NCBI GenBank assembly: GCA_016212695.1
Contig: JACREX010000147.1
Span: forward strand, 1 to 58,858
Source of the DNA: Bacteroidia bacterium
GTDB lineage: Bacteria; Bacteroidota; Bacteroidia; Bacteroidales; GWF2-35-48
Length of the DNA stretch: 58,858 nt
Direction: 5' to 3'
Both the position numbers and the translations under genes were made by a program. The notes below the pieces were generated by a model. It was not told the DNA's origin. It saw nothing but the letters and a program-made list of their open reading frames with translations, and searched no databases. This document shows positions 1 through 8,754 of this stretch, piece by piece. How positions within the stretch are numbered: the first letter of the stretch is position 1; every line of letters begins with the position of its first letter.

Positions 1-129
1 AAGGAACTGTTTGCGGTGGTTCGAGTTTTATGGTCTTTGTGCCGGATTTAGTCTGGATTACAACAGGTGTTACTCCAGTTTTGGGAATTGTAAAGATTCG
101 GGGCTTTGGGCAGGTGTCTGTGATTATGG

Positions 130-255
130 TTTTTGGGAGTTGGTTCTTGGGACTTGGTTCTTGGTTCTTGGCGCTTGGTTCTTGGCTCTTGGTTCTTGGT
201 TCACTTCGACTGCGCTCAGTGCATGCTTGGGACTTGGTGCTTGGTTCTTGGTTAG
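130..255. repeat. CTTGGTTCTTGG microrepeat block
   Basis: Words such as TTGGTTC, TTGGGAC and TTGGCGC recur every 7 bases or so across about 125 bp, interrupted by the palindrome-like piece ACTTCGACTGCGCTCAGTGC. Only one orientation is present, unlike the inverted microrepeat elements elsewhere in the window. ORFs 11..289 and 30..272 are translations of this block (repeated LGSWFLVLG-type strings) and are not genes. Confidence 0.8.
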
Positions 256-712
256 GATTATTGGTGCATTGAATGAAGAGGAAAGATAAAAGGAAAAAGG
301 AGAAAGATAAAAAGAAAAACAATATCGAGTGTCGAAGTGAAAAGCGCCGATGGGATATATGAGTTGCCCCGTCCTGAATTGCCCTGCCCTTTAGGGCGGG
401 GTACCAAAGCGCAGCCTCTCTGTATCGGCGCTGCACGCTGGAATGCAACCATGAAACACCCCTGCTCAATGCAGCGCAAAGGGAAAAGGGTAAAATGAAT
501 AACGAATATCGAATATCGAATAACGAATGCGATGCATTGAGCCTGTCGAAATGTAGAAGTATTTTATAGTTGTTCATGACCGTAAATTTTTATTTGAAAA
601 TTGGTTTTAAAGATAGAGATTTAAATATAAAAAAAAAACAGAGCGAATAATATTTAACATTAATATATTTTTAAATTAAATACATGAGTCCACTCTGAAA
701 AGTCCGATATTT

Positions 713-776
713 GGGAATGATGGAAAAATGGAATATCGGGAAAGCCCATAATTCCAACATTCCATTATTCCAATTC
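713..776. repeat. Inverted microrepeat hairpin (word ATGGAAT)
   Basis: The left arm carries GGGAATGATGGAAAAATGG and the right arm ATTCCAACATTCCATTATTC. The second is essentially the reverse complement of the first built from the same ATGGAAT-like word. It belongs to the same structural class as the elements near 4.5, 15.2, 18.0, 22.2, 24.0, 28.1, 34.6 and 58.8 kb. Confidence 0.65.
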
Positions 777-813
777 ATAAAAAAATTACTTTTCGGAGCA
801 GGCTCATACATCG

Positions 814-821
814 TATATTTG
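814..821 (+). promoter_or_regulatory. Bacteroidota-type -7 box (TATATTTG)
   Basis: TATATTTG fits the TAnnTTTG -7 consensus of Bacteroidota primary sigma factor promoters. It lies about 45 bp upstream of a short ORF. The -33 element is unclear (a TTTTCGG about 23 bp upstream). It may be a relict promoter of a decayed gene. Confidence 0.4.
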
Positions 822-865
822 CAGAATAAATGAACAGTTCAATATTAACATTAAATTAAAATAAA

Positions 866-946
866 ATGGCAGGACTAACTTATGCACAAAAGTTCTCATT
901 TGTAGAGACCATAACAGAAATCTTATCGCAAAACAAGCTTTTGTAA
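866..946 (+). pseudogene. 26-codon ORF, possible remnant of a decayed gene
   Basis: An ATG-initiated ORF encodes MAGLTYAQKFSFVETITEIL and six more residues before TAA. It is preceded by an A-rich leader and a TAnnTTTG box. The sequence has ordinary amino-acid composition and amphipathic character, unlike the repeat-derived ORFs nearby. No downstream frame continues as a recognisable protein, and a 21-bp tandem duplication follows directly. I do not recognise the family. It could be a truncated gene 5' end or a genuine small protein. Confidence 0.3.
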
Positions 947-965
947 CAGTCCAGCAACCATTTGG

Positions 966-1006
966 ACTTGTCCGGCAAGTGTTTGTACTTGTCCGGCAAG
1001 TGTTTG
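966..1006. repeat. Tandem duplication, period 21 bp
   Basis: ACTTGTCCGGCAAGTGTTTG occurs at 966-985 and again, identically, at 987-1006. Each unit contains the small inverted repeat ACTTG...CAAGT. It lies between the short ORF and the 3' end of rseP. Confidence 0.85.
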
Positions 1007-1069
1007 GTGAGGAAAGGAAGGTTTTGGGCTTGGAAAAATTCTCAAAGTGAAATATTGCAGCTAATTTTT

Positions 1070-2428
1070 TTATTTAAACAGGCGGAAAATATCATTCCCG
1101 ATCACAAGCGCCATGAGCGTTAATAAAATAACCATACCGGCGATCTGAACCCGTTCCATAAATTTATCGGAAAACTTTCGCCGGGTAATTGCCTCGATGG
1201 TTAAAAAAATCACGTGCCCGCCATCCAATGCGGGAATGGGCAATATATTCATGAAAGCAAGAATCATTGACAGCAGCCCCGTAATAGACCAGAATTTTCT
1301 CCAGTCCCACTTACTGCCATAGATCTTTGCAATCCCGATAGGACCCTGAATTGACTCGGATACTTTCTCTTTGCCCTGAAATATTTTCTTCAGGCCTTTT
1401 GCATTGGCAACAAGGGTTTCAAAGGCGTCGGCATATCCGAATTTAAGAGCGCTGAAAAACGTATATGACTTTAGCGGATAGGGAGGCTTTGTGGGCGCTA
1501 TACCAATCATTCCAACAGAATCTACATTAATATATAATTTTACAAATTGCTTATTCCTTTCAATAGTCATGCATACGGATTTCCCTGCGTTTTCAACTAA
1601 AATTTCCCTGAAATGGCCAAAGCTTTCTATTAAGGTTTTGTCCACATAAATAAATTTATCTCCCTTTTTAATCTGCGCCAGGTACGCAGGAGTTATGATC
1701 CGCTGTTTGCGAGCTATTCGTTCCGGATAATCTTCATAAACCAATAATACGCTGTCTACGGAAAAGCTATAATTATCAAAATCTATAAATGAGCCTTTAT
1801 ATTTTTTCATCACCATCCTGTAAAGAGTGTCCGGAACAATGATGCCCGTGCGAAGGCCTTTTCTTTCGATGGTCACGGTTGCCCCAAAAAGAACTCTTGT
1901 TGATACGATATCTTCGAATCGTTCAATTTTTTTTCCATTAATCGTTATAATCTTATCGCCTGGCTGAAACCCGATTTTCCGCGCCTGTTCATATGCATAA
2001 ATCCCGTCTTTAACCGATTCGTTGGGTAAATACTGTTTAGTGTAAAACAGCAGTATGCAGGAATAAATAATAACACCCAGTATTACATTCATCAGCACTC
2101 CGCTCACCATCACAATAAGCCGCTGCCAGGCGGGGCGTGAACGGAATTCCCAGGGTTGCGGGGGTTTTTTCAACGCTTCGGTATCCATGGATTCATCAAT
2201 CATCCCGGCAATCTTTACATACCCGCCCAGCGGGAGCCAGCCAATGCCATAATCTGTGTTTCCTTTTTTAATACTGAAAAATTTAAAACCCCATGCATCG
2301 AAAAAAAGATAAAACTTTTCTACCCTGATACCAAAAGCCCGCGCCGCCATATAGTGACCCAGTTCGTGCAATATAACCAATATGGATAATCCCAGTATCA
2401 ACTGGGCTGCCATTACTAATCCGTTCAT
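1070..2428 (-). CDS. rseP: Site-2 zinc metalloprotease RseP
   Basis: This is an M50-family intramembrane zinc protease that cleaves membrane-bound anti-sigma factors and remnant signal peptides within the inner membrane. The HELGH zinc motif is at residues 21-25 in the first membrane helix, and the second catalytic motif appears as PALDGGH near residue 395, which together define the active site. The region between holds two PDZ-like segments, as in the family. A hydrophobic C-terminal helix completes the protein. Its 452 residues are normal for RseP. The start ATG overlaps the dxr stop (TAATG), so it is translationally coupled to dxr. Hydrolase and dxr side by side is a common Bacteroidota and proteobacterial arrangement. 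Confidence 0.95.
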   Translation of the reverse strand: MNGLVMAAQLILGLSILVILHELGHYMAARAFGIRVEKFYLFFDAWGFKFFSIKKGNTDYGIGWLPLGGYVKIAGMIDESMDTEALKKPPQPWEFRSRPAWQRLIVMVSGVLMNVILGVIIYSCILLFYTKQYLPNESVKDGIYAYEQARKIGFQPGDKIITINGKKIERFEDIVSTRVLFGATVTIERKGLRTGIIVPDTLYRMVMKKYKGSFIDFDNYSFSVDSVLLVYEDYPERIARKQRIITPAYLAQIKKGDKFIYVDKTLIESFGHFREILVENAGKSVCMTIERNKQFVKLYINVDSVGMIGIAPTKPPYPLKSYTFFSALKFGYADAFETLVANAKGLKKIFQGKEKVSESIQGPIGIAKIYGSKWDWRKFWSITGLLSMILAFMNILPIPALDGGHVIFLTIEAITRRKFSDKFMERVQIAGMVILLTLMALVIGNDIFRLFK

Positions 2429-3591
2429 TAATTTACTTTGTTTTTAATTAAACTCAACGCTAATTTCCGGGCTTCATTATCCGACTCGACATAATCCTGA
2501 TACGATGGATTCTGAATATTTGATATAGTGTGCATGGTCTTTTCAATAACATCAGGTATATCGAAAAACCCAATCCTGTCTTTAAGAAATGCCTCTACTG
2601 CTATTTCATTTGCCGCATTTAAAACACATGGCATGTTTCCTCCTTTTCTCAATGCCTCGAAAGCGAGGGCAAGGTTTGGAAATTTTTTCATGTCCGGTTG
2701 TTCAAACGTAAAACTCTTATAATTCATAAAATCAAAACGGGGAAAATCAGACGTCAGCCTGTTGGGAAAACCAAGCGCATACTGAATAGGTAATTTCATA
2801 TCGGGCAGGCTCATCTGGGCTTTTATCGATCCATCCTGAAACTGAACCATAGAATGAATGATTGATTGCGGATGGATGATCACCTGTATCTGTTCCGGTT
2901 TCATATTAAAAAGCCAGCGCGCCTCTATTGCTTCTAGGCCTTTATTCATAAGCGTAGCAGAATCGATCGTTACTTTTGCGCCCATATTCCACACAGGATG
3001 TTTCAATGCGTCTTTTGAAGACACATAAAATAACTCCTCAATTGACATCTCTCTGAAGGGGCCGCCGGAAGCCGTGAGATATATTTTTTCGACCGGATTG
3101 TGATATTCGCCAACTAAGCATTGAAAAATAGCCGAATGTTCCGAATCAACCGGAAGGATTACCACCTGATTTTCAGAAACGATTTTATTAATTAATTCGC
3201 CCGCTACCACTAAGGTTTCTTTATTTGCCAGGGCAATATCCTTGCCTGCTTCAATGGCTTTTATTGCGGGAAGCAGTCCGGCATAGCCCACCATTGCCGC
3301 CAATACCATATCTATCCCGGACATACCGGCTATCCGGGCCAATGATTCCTTGCCTGCAAACACTTTGATATCGCGCTTCGACAGCGCTTCTTTAACCTCT
3401 TTATATTTTGATTCATTAGCAATAACTACCGTATTCGGATTAAATTTCAGAGCCTGCTTAATAAGCAATTCAGAATTATTATTAGCGGTCAGCGCTTCTA
3501 CTTCAAAAATATCAGAATGGCTTGCAATTACTTCTAAAGCCTGGATTCCGACAGAACCTGTAGAACCGAATATTGCAATCTTTTTCTTCAT
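2428..3591 (-). CDS. dxr: 1-deoxy-D-xylulose 5-phosphate reductoisomerase
   Basis: DXR converts DOXP to 2-C-methyl-D-erythritol 4-phosphate with NADPH, the committed step of the MEP isoprenoid pathway in the cytoplasm. The N-terminal GSTGSVG motif (residues 9-15) is the NADPH-binding loop. LANKETLV and PVDSEHSAIFQ form the metal and substrate site typical of the family. At 387 residues it is full length. It overlaps the upstream M23 peptidase gene and the downstream rseP by one base each (TAATG at both junctions), indicating one translationally coupled message. Confidence 0.96.
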   Translation of the reverse strand: MKKKIAIFGSTGSVGIQALEVIASHSDIFEVEALTANNNSELLIKQALKFNPNTVVIANESKYKEVKEALSKRDIKVFAGKESLARIAGMSGIDMVLAAMVGYAGLLPAIKAIEAGKDIALANKETLVVAGELINKIVSENQVVILPVDSEHSAIFQCLVGEYHNPVEKIYLTASGGPFREMSIEELFYVSSKDALKHPVWNMGAKVTIDSATLMNKGLEAIEARWLFNMKPEQIQVIIHPQSIIHSMVQFQDGSIKAQMSLPDMKLPIQYALGFPNRLTSDFPRFDFMNYKSFTFEQPDMKKFPNLALAFEALRKGGNMPCVLNAANEIAVEAFLKDRIGFFDIPDVIEKTMHTISNIQNPSYQDYVESDNEARKLALSLIKNKVN

Positions 3592-4457
3592 TAAAAAACT
3601 ATATAATTTTCCGGATTCAGGGGCAGTCCGTTATACCAGAGTTCAAAGTGCAGGTGCGGGCCTGTTGTCTGTTCTCCGGAATTTCCTAAAATGGCTATAG
3701 CTTCTCCCGCCCTCACATGTTCGCCCACTTCTTTCAAAAGCCTGTAATTATGTTTATATACCGATAATAAATTATTATCATGCTGTATCTGTATCACATA
3801 TCCTGTCTCTAATGTCCATTCAGCCATCACAACCGTACCATTCAGGGTGGCGCATATCACCTGGTTTTCTGCAGAAACTATATCCGTTCCGTAATGATCC
3901 TGCGACGGGCTGAAATGGTTAGACACCATTCCTTTTAAAGGAGGGAAAAACTTAAGTTTATTAATATCCGTACCCGACTTACGCACATCGCTCATAGAAA
4001 TTGTATACCGCTCTTCCTGTTCAATCTGGCTCACAAATAAAGAATCTTCTGTTGTTTTCTTAAAATTTAATTTGGAATGATCCACTTTCCCCTTTTTTGC
4101 CGTATCCCTTTCGAGCGGTACGCCGCCATTCATAATAATTTTAAGATTCTCCATATATTGTTCCTGTTGGCGGAGAAGCTGCTCAATGGAATCTGTTTTT
4201 AACGTATTCATAAGTAATGTGCGCCGCATGACAGGATCTGCATACCCGGGTATAAATTCACGTATGGGAGTAAAAATAATCAGGATGGCAACAATAGCTG
4301 CAATCAGCGTAGCTAAGAATCCCACGAGCGAAAAAAAAGACATCCTGGAAATATTCTGAACCCATACCTCTTCCAATGTACTGTAATTGTATATGGTAAT
4401 ACGATATTTCAGTTTCAGCCTGTCCCAAAATTTTCTTTTCTTTTTCGGAGCCGTCAT
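3591..4457 (-). CDS. M23 family metallopeptidase (membrane-anchored)
   Basis: A predicted cell-wall endopeptidase or amidase activator of the LytM/NlpD type. A cytoplasmic basic stretch is followed by one transmembrane helix (about residues 38-62). The rest would face the periplasm and ends in an M23 domain. The zinc ligands are visible: HYGTDIV (His and Asp) and HLHFELW. This suggests catalytic competence, unlike the degenerate NlpD/EnvC group. It is the first gene of the coupled M23-dxr-rseP unit and is divergent from recO. The substrate is not deducible from sequence. Confidence 0.9.
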   Translation of the reverse strand: MTAPKKKRKFWDRLKLKYRITIYNYSTLEEVWVQNISRMSFFSLVGFLATLIAAIVAILIIFTPIREFIPGYADPVMRRTLLMNTLKTDSIEQLLRQQEQYMENLKIIMNGGVPLERDTAKKGKVDHSKLNFKKTTEDSLFVSQIEQEERYTISMSDVRKSGTDINKLKFFPPLKGMVSNHFSPSQDHYGTDIVSAENQVICATLNGTVVMAEWTLETGYVIQIQHDNNLLSVYKHNYRLLKEVGEHVRAGEAIAILGNSGEQTTGPHLHFELWYNGLPLNPENYIVF

Positions 4458-4530
4458 TCTATAAAATTCTGACCTTTAACTTTCTGTTTTTATACTGCAA
4501 ACGGTTACAAATTTAACTTTTATTGAACAG

Positions 4531-4634
4531 ACATTGTCAAATTGTTATATTGCTAAATTGTTATAAATCAATCATTAATAATCTATGTGATAATTAAAAT
4601 AACCATTTAACAATGTCAACAGTTTAACCATTTA
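4531..4634. repeat. Inverted microrepeat hairpin (word AAATTGTTA)
   Basis: The left arm has ACATTGTCAAATTGTTAT followed by CTAAATTGTTAT. The right arm has ATAACCATTTAACAATGT followed by TTTAACCATTTAA. The reverse complement of ATAACCATTTAACAATGT matches the left arm at about 16 of 18 positions. It has the same architecture as the other elements of this class, with its own word. Confidence 0.6.
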
Positions 4635-4732
4635 AAGTATAACTATATAAACTGACAAACCTACATGATTTTTTTGAAAAACACAAATGACAATAATCGG
4701 CCCGATGTGTCGAAAAATCTTCAAAATGCAAT

Positions 4733-4740
4733 TATATTTG
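4733..4740 (+). promoter_or_regulatory. recO promoter -7 box (TATATTTG)
   Basis: A perfect TAnnTTTG box lies 19 bp before the recO ATG, which gives a leader of about 12-15 nt. No clear -33 TTG is visible at the expected spacing. Confidence 0.55.
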
Positions 4741-4759
4741 TCGTATAAACATTCCTTAT

Positions 4760-5488
4760 ATGCTTGGAAAAACCAGAGGTATTGTATTGCGTCATATAAA
4801 ATATTCCGATACTGGTATTATTGCACATATATATACTGAACAGTGGGGAAGACAGTCGTATTTTATTAAAAGGGCGCATGGTAAAAAATCAAAAATCAAA
4901 GCCAATTATTTCAGCCCGCTTTTTTTGCTCGAATTAGAGGTTTCCAATAAAACAAAAAGAGAATTACAGGTTATCACCGAAGCAAAAATTTCCGATCCCT
5001 TAACCGCTATCCCGTTTAACATAGTTAAAAGTTCGCTGGCTATTTTCATTTCTGAAGTTCTTTATAAATCCATTAAGGAAGTAACGCCAAATCCTGAACT
5101 GTTCAATTTTTTATACAATTATATACTGCTGCTCGATAAAGAAGAAAAGGGATTACAAAATTTCCATATTATTTTTCTTATGCAGTTGACAAAATACTTA
5201 GGATTTTTTCCAAACAATAACTACTCGGAAACGAATATTTTCTTTGATATGGCCGATGGCCGGTTTACCTCGCTGATGCCCAATCATTCCTATTTTTTGG
5301 GCAGGGAAACAAGTCCTTATTTTTCAAAACTTATAGATACCGCTTATAAGGAAGCGGTGAATTTTAAAATTACAAAATCATTGCGTAATGAACTTCTCTC
5401 TAAGCTAATTCTTTATTACAAGGTACATCTGATTTCTTTAAACGAAATCAAATCTTATGAAATACTGAAAGAGGTTTTCAGGAGATGA
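4760..5488 (+). CDS. recO: DNA repair protein RecO
   Basis: RecO works with RecR to load RecA onto SSB-coated gaps in the RecF pathway. The N-terminal 80 residues have the OB-fold signature (LGKTRGIVLRHIKYSDTGII, then a YFIKRAHGKKS-type basic stretch). The helical C-terminal half, with the FHIIFLMQLTKYLGFFPN segment, is typical of Bacteroidota RecO. At 242 residues it is full length. The zinc-finger cysteines of Deinococcus-type RecO are absent, as is usual in this phylum. It converges on the tail-fibre-like cluster with a 13-bp gap. Confidence 0.93.
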   Translation: MLGKTRGIVLRHIKYSDTGIIAHIYTEQWGRQSYFIKRAHGKKSKIKANYFSPLFLLELEVSNKTKRELQVITEAKISDPLTAIPFNIVKSSLAIFISEVLYKSIKEVTPNPELFNFLYNYILLLDKEEKGLQNFHIIFLMQLTKYLGFFPNNNYSETNIFFDMADGRFTSLMPNHSYFLGRETSPYFSKLIDTAYKEAVNFKITKSLRNELLSKLILYYKVHLISLNEIKSYEILKEVFRR

Positions 5489-5501
5489 TAAAAAAAATTC
5501 T

Positions 5502-8500
5502 TTATTTTTTCAACAATAATTTTTCTAATGCTTCTATTCTTTTTTGCAGGTCGTCAATTATTTTTTGTTGTTCATCGCTTTTTTTCTTTTGCTTTTGTGC
5601 TTCTTTTAATAACAAAACCGATAAAAGTGGGTATTGAACGGCATCAGGAATAAGCTTTTCTGAAGCGCTTCCTTTGATTACATCTTTTTCTATTGCAAAT
5701 ACAGCAAGTTCAGGAATTGCTTCGGCTACTTCTTCGGCAATGAGGCCAAAAAAACGCTGTGTCTTGCTGTCGCTTTCATTAATACTATTATAGGATACAG
5801 GCCTTAGTTTATAAATATTTTCCGTATTAATCTCCAAATCTGTAATGTTACTTTTATATCTTTTTGAAGATGTACTTCGGAGTATCTGGCCTGTTGAAAG
5901 AACAACCATGTTGGCGGCACTGGCAGAAGTAGCCGCATAAGCTCCCTGACAAAAAAATGTAGTAACAAAAGCGTCTCCTATACTCACCTGATTGCTTGCG
6001 GTTATCGCAGCATTATAACCTAAAGCAGTGGAATTGGAATAATTTATTCCATCAAAGAAAGCATAAAACCCTAAAGCGGTATTATTGCTACCATACATGT
6101 TATTAAAAAGCGCTGCTACTCCATCTGCGGTATTGTTGTTTCCATTGATATTTGATAAAAGTGCAGCATATCCGTTGGCGGTATTGTAGTTTCCTATGGT
6201 GTTAGATTGAAGCGCATTCATTCCGTTGGCGATATTGGAGTTTCCTGTGGTGTTGGAATAAAGCGCCTGAAATCCGCTGGCGGTATTTTGGTATCCTATG
6301 GTGTTGGAAAAACCTGTCTGAAAACCAACAAATACGTTGTAGTCACCATTATTGGTATATCCTGCCTGATAACCATTAGCTACATTATAGACTCCTTCTG
6401 TGTTATAATAAAACGCCTGATAACCAATAGCTACATTATTTATTCCTCCTATGTTATTATAAAGTGCATGATAACCATTAGCTACATTATTTGTTCCTCC
6501 AGTATTAGAGTATAAGGCATAATAACCATTTGCGGAGTTGCCCATTCCTGATGTATTGGAATAACCTGCATGATCGCCAATGAACACATTGTAGTCTCCA
6601 TTATTGATATATCCTGCATAATAACCAAGAAATACATTTTGTTTACCGGTTGTATTAGAATAGCCACAGTTATCGCCAAGAAATATATTGCCTCTACCAC
6701 TTGTATTGAAATAACCGCAGTTATCTCCAATAAATATATTGCTGTAACCACTGGTGTTGGAATATCCGGCTTTGTATCCGATAAAATAATTATTATATCC
6801 TGAGGTATCGGAATAGCCAGCCTGATACCCGATAAATGAATTGTATTTCCCTGTATAATTCAGAGAACCAGAAAGGCTGTAACCGGCATCATTCCCGATA
6901 AAATTATTTGCAGGATTGATATAAAAAAAATTGTTTGTTGTAGATTTGGTGGAACTTTTACCGCTAACAGCAAAGCAACCCTTGTTTTGAGATTTTGCTC
7001 CGCCGGGGTCTTTCACCCAGAAATGCACGCTGTCTTTGTAAACAACCATAGCGGTTTGTCCATTCTGGTCTTTAATTTCAAAAATAGGAGAAGTGGCAGG
7101 AAGAGATGCATCAGCGACAATCTGTACCTTTCCCGAAGGAGTGGTGGTGCCGATACCGAGATTAACGCCATTTTGGTATATGACAGAATTATCCAAACCG
7201 GTTGCAGAAACAAATTTCGGAATATAATTAGCCGTTCCGTCAGAAGAACCTATTGCAGGAGTTTGCCATGAACCAAACCCATTGGCATCGGAAGTCAATA
7301 CTTTTCCGGCAGCTAATGTTCCGCCATCATCCATCCGGATGTTTCCTATTACATCTAAAGCCGCCTGCGGATTTGCAGTACCGATGCCAAGCATGTTCGA
7401 GGAATTGTTCCAGGAAAAGAGATTGCTGGAAGTAACCGATGATGTCCCGTTCCAGAATGTAATTTTGTTTGATGCACCGGAACCTGTAACCATGCCTGTA
7501 TGCGAGTGGTCGCTCCTTGCTGAAGTATTGGCAGAACCATTTCCATCAAAAGAAACAGCCCAGTCTGAAACAGCGGCAGAAGCGTTGTAAGCAGCGCCTG
7601 TCAATCCTGTTCCCGGAGAAAGTAATGCATGGCTGTGCGCAGGTAAATCAGCGGCAACCAATAATCTGAACGAAGGTGTTCCGGCAGTTCCATCCGGCGC
7701 TGCAAAAAATGTATTGGCAGCCTGTGATGCAAATGTTGCAGTCAATGTGCCTGATGAAATAACAGGCGAGTTGGCAATCGTAAAAACAGAAGGCATAGAT
7801 AAACCAACACTTGTTACAGTCCCTGAATTCGGCGTACTCCATGTCGGAATTGCAGAAATTCCCGCTGAGGTTAGCATTTGCCCGGATGTTCCAAGCGATA
7901 AGTCATTTATCTGCCCGCTTCCGTTTGAATAAAATAGGTTCCAGTTATTTGCCGAATGATCGCTCACAGATGTCATGGTATGCGATTGGTTATGCAATTG
8001 TGTATGTGTGTGGTTCCCTTCAGCTATCGTACTGGCTGAAGTCCCAAACTCAGCGCTGAAAACATCGCCTGTAAGAGATAATCCTGTTCCTGCGGAATAC
8101 GTAGTATTATTATCTGTTGAATTAATGGTAAAATTCGGATACGTTCCCGTTACCATTGTTGCGCCTGTGCCGTTTAAAGTAATCGCCTGATCGGGATTTG
8201 TGTTGGTAATGGTAAAATCAGGATACGTACCTGTTACAGATATTCCATTACCATTGGTTAAAGTTACAAGCTGGTTTGGCAAAGTGTTTTTAATCGTGTC
8301 GTTCGAAATACTTATCCCGATTCCCGCTTTGTAATTACCCGGCGAATACAGCGCATATGGAACAGAAAGCAACTGGTTTGTGCCCATTACCGAGTAATTA
8401 TTCCCTGCGTTAATATCTAATTCAACTTTGATGTAATAGGTATTGTTTCCCCAGTCTATCGTAGAAAAATTACCGGACGGATTTGTGCCATTACCAACTT

Positions 8501-8732
8501 CTAAGTTCACCAAACCAAAGGGATTGGTAGTTGCAGAATGTTCCTCTGAATATACAGATAAGCCTGTAGAACTTCCCTGCAGAATGTTTATCCTGAAACT
8601 CACATTCTGGTTTGGAATTATTGTACCACTGCTGTTACGCACTACGGCCTGGTAGCTGAAGGCATTAGGCGATTGTGCAAATATTGTAGCACTAATCAGC
8701 ATACTGATAAGAAAAACTAAAAACTTTTTCAT
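5502..8732 (-). CDS. Secreted tail-fibre-like protein, S74 C-terminus (paralogue 1)
   Basis: A predicted secreted fibrous protein. The start at MKKFLVFL is chosen because a signal peptide ending ATIFAQ follows; the track's longer start is a translation of the duplicated junction. Order of parts: a conserved N-terminal domain (AFSYQAVVRN to SVPYALYSP, about residues 20-135); TGTYPDFTI-type glycine-threonine repeats; a linker; then about 18-20 copies of a 16-17-residue unit like NVFIGDHAGYSNTSG. The end is a peptidase S74-like intramolecular chaperone region (TSSKRYKSNI) and a Lys-rich coiled coil. In phage tailspikes this domain drives trimer folding and may self-cleave. The repeats recall YadA-head beta-roll motifs (inference). 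It is the last gene of a three-gene tandem and has no T9SS sorting tail. Confidence 0.8.
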   Translation of the reverse strand: MKKFLVFLISMLISATIFAQSPNAFSYQAVVRNSSGTIIPNQNVSFRINILQGSSTGLSVYSEEHSATTNPFGLVNLEVGNGTNPSGNFSTIDWGNNTYYIKVELDINAGNNYSVMGTNQLLSVPYALYSPGNYKAGIGISISNDTIKNTLPNQLVTLTNGNGISVTGTYPDFTITNTNPDQAITLNGTGATMVTGTYPNFTINSTDNNTTYSAGTGLSLTGDVFSAEFGTSASTIAEGNHTHTQLHNQSHTMTSVSDHSANNWNLFYSNGSGQINDLSLGTSGQMLTSAGISAIPTWSTPNSGTVTSVGLSMPSVFTIANSPVISSGTLTATFASQAANTFFAAPDGTAGTPSFRLLVAADLPAHSHALLSPGTGLTGAAYNASAAVSDWAVSFDGNGSANTSARSDHSHTGMVTGSGASNKITFWNGTSSVTSSNLFSWNNSSNMLGIGTANPQAALDVIGNIRMDDGGTLAAGKVLTSDANGFGSWQTPAIGSSDGTANYIPKFVSATGLDNSVIYQNGVNLGIGTTTPSGKVQIVADASLPATSPIFEIKDQNGQTAMVVYKDSVHFWVKDPGGAKSQNKGCFAVSGKSSTKSTTNNFFYINPANNFIGNDAGYSLSGSLNYTGKYNSFIGYQAGYSDTSGYNNYFIGYKAGYSNTSGYSNIFIGDNCGYFNTSGRGNIFLGDNCGYSNTTGKQNVFLGYYAGYINNGDYNVFIGDHAGYSNTSGMGNSANGYYALYSNTGGTNNVANGYHALYNNIGGINNVAIGYQAFYYNTEGVYNVANGYQAGYTNNGDYNVFVGFQTGFSNTIGYQNTASGFQALYSNTTGNSNIANGMNALQSNTIGNYNTANGYAALLSNINGNNNTADGVAALFNNMYGSNNTALGFYAFFDGINYSNSTALGYNAAITASNQVSIGDAFVTTFFCQGAYAATSASAANMVVLSTGQILRSTSSKRYKSNITDLEINTENIYKLRPVSYNSINESDSKTQRFFGLIAEEVAEAIPELAVFAIEKDVIKGSASEKLIPDAVQYPLLSVLLLKEAQKQKKKSDEQQKIIDDLQKRIEALEKLLLKK

Positions 8733-8754
8733 AATTCTAAATTTATTTGTTAAT
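8733..8754. repeat. Duplicated junction between tail-fibre paralogues 2 and 1
   Basis: The 22-bp gap is identical to the gap at 11572-11593 between paralogues 3 and 2. The identity extends on both sides into the upstream gene's C-terminal codons (KLSIGTSSNK) and the downstream gene's signal-peptide codons. This shows that the array grew by tandem duplication or by recombination at these junctions. There is no room for a promoter, so the genes are co-transcribed. Confidence 0.85.

Larger units (their letters stand above)
1..1069. other. Gene-free repeat-rich intergenic region
   Basis: I see no convincing intact gene here. The two overlapping ORFs near the start are translations of a low-complexity repeat. 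The region holds a G+T-rich microrepeat block (about 130-255), a short piece resembling the dispersed Bacteroidota sequence CTTCGACTGCGCTCAGTG (about 207-225), a tandem GAATATC/GAATAAC block (about 497-530), an inverted microrepeat hairpin (about 713-775), a promoter-like box with a 26-codon ORF (814-946), and a 21-bp tandem duplication (966-1006). It lies 3' of rseP. It looks like accumulated repeats and gene debris. Confidence 0.75.
4458..4759. other. Divergent intergenic region with inverted microrepeat
   Basis: No gene is seen between the M23 peptidase and recO. The space holds an imperfect inverted repeat (4531-4634) and the recO -7 box (4733-4740). The leftmost 70 bp would carry the promoter of the M23-dxr-rseP unit. 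Confidence 0.6.

Noticed and set aside
11-289. Two overlapping ORFs of 92 and 80 aa at the window start
   Set aside because: They are translations of the TTGGTTCTTGG microrepeat and have no natural protein composition.
258-479. Minus-strand ORF of 73 aa in the left intergenic region
   Set aside because: Low-complexity C-terminus from an A+G-rich tract, no initiation context and no recognisable family.
6207-6515. Long ORFs on the opposite strand of the tail-fibre genes (also 6482..6751, 9498..9761, 12325..13470)
   Set aside because: Shadow frames caused by the period of the 16-17-residue repeats.
5800-7000. CRISPR-like impression from regular ~50-bp repetition in the tail-fibre genes
   Set aside because: The repetition is in frame, encodes the NxFxGxxAGY units and has no constant repeat separated by unique spacers; no cas genes are present.
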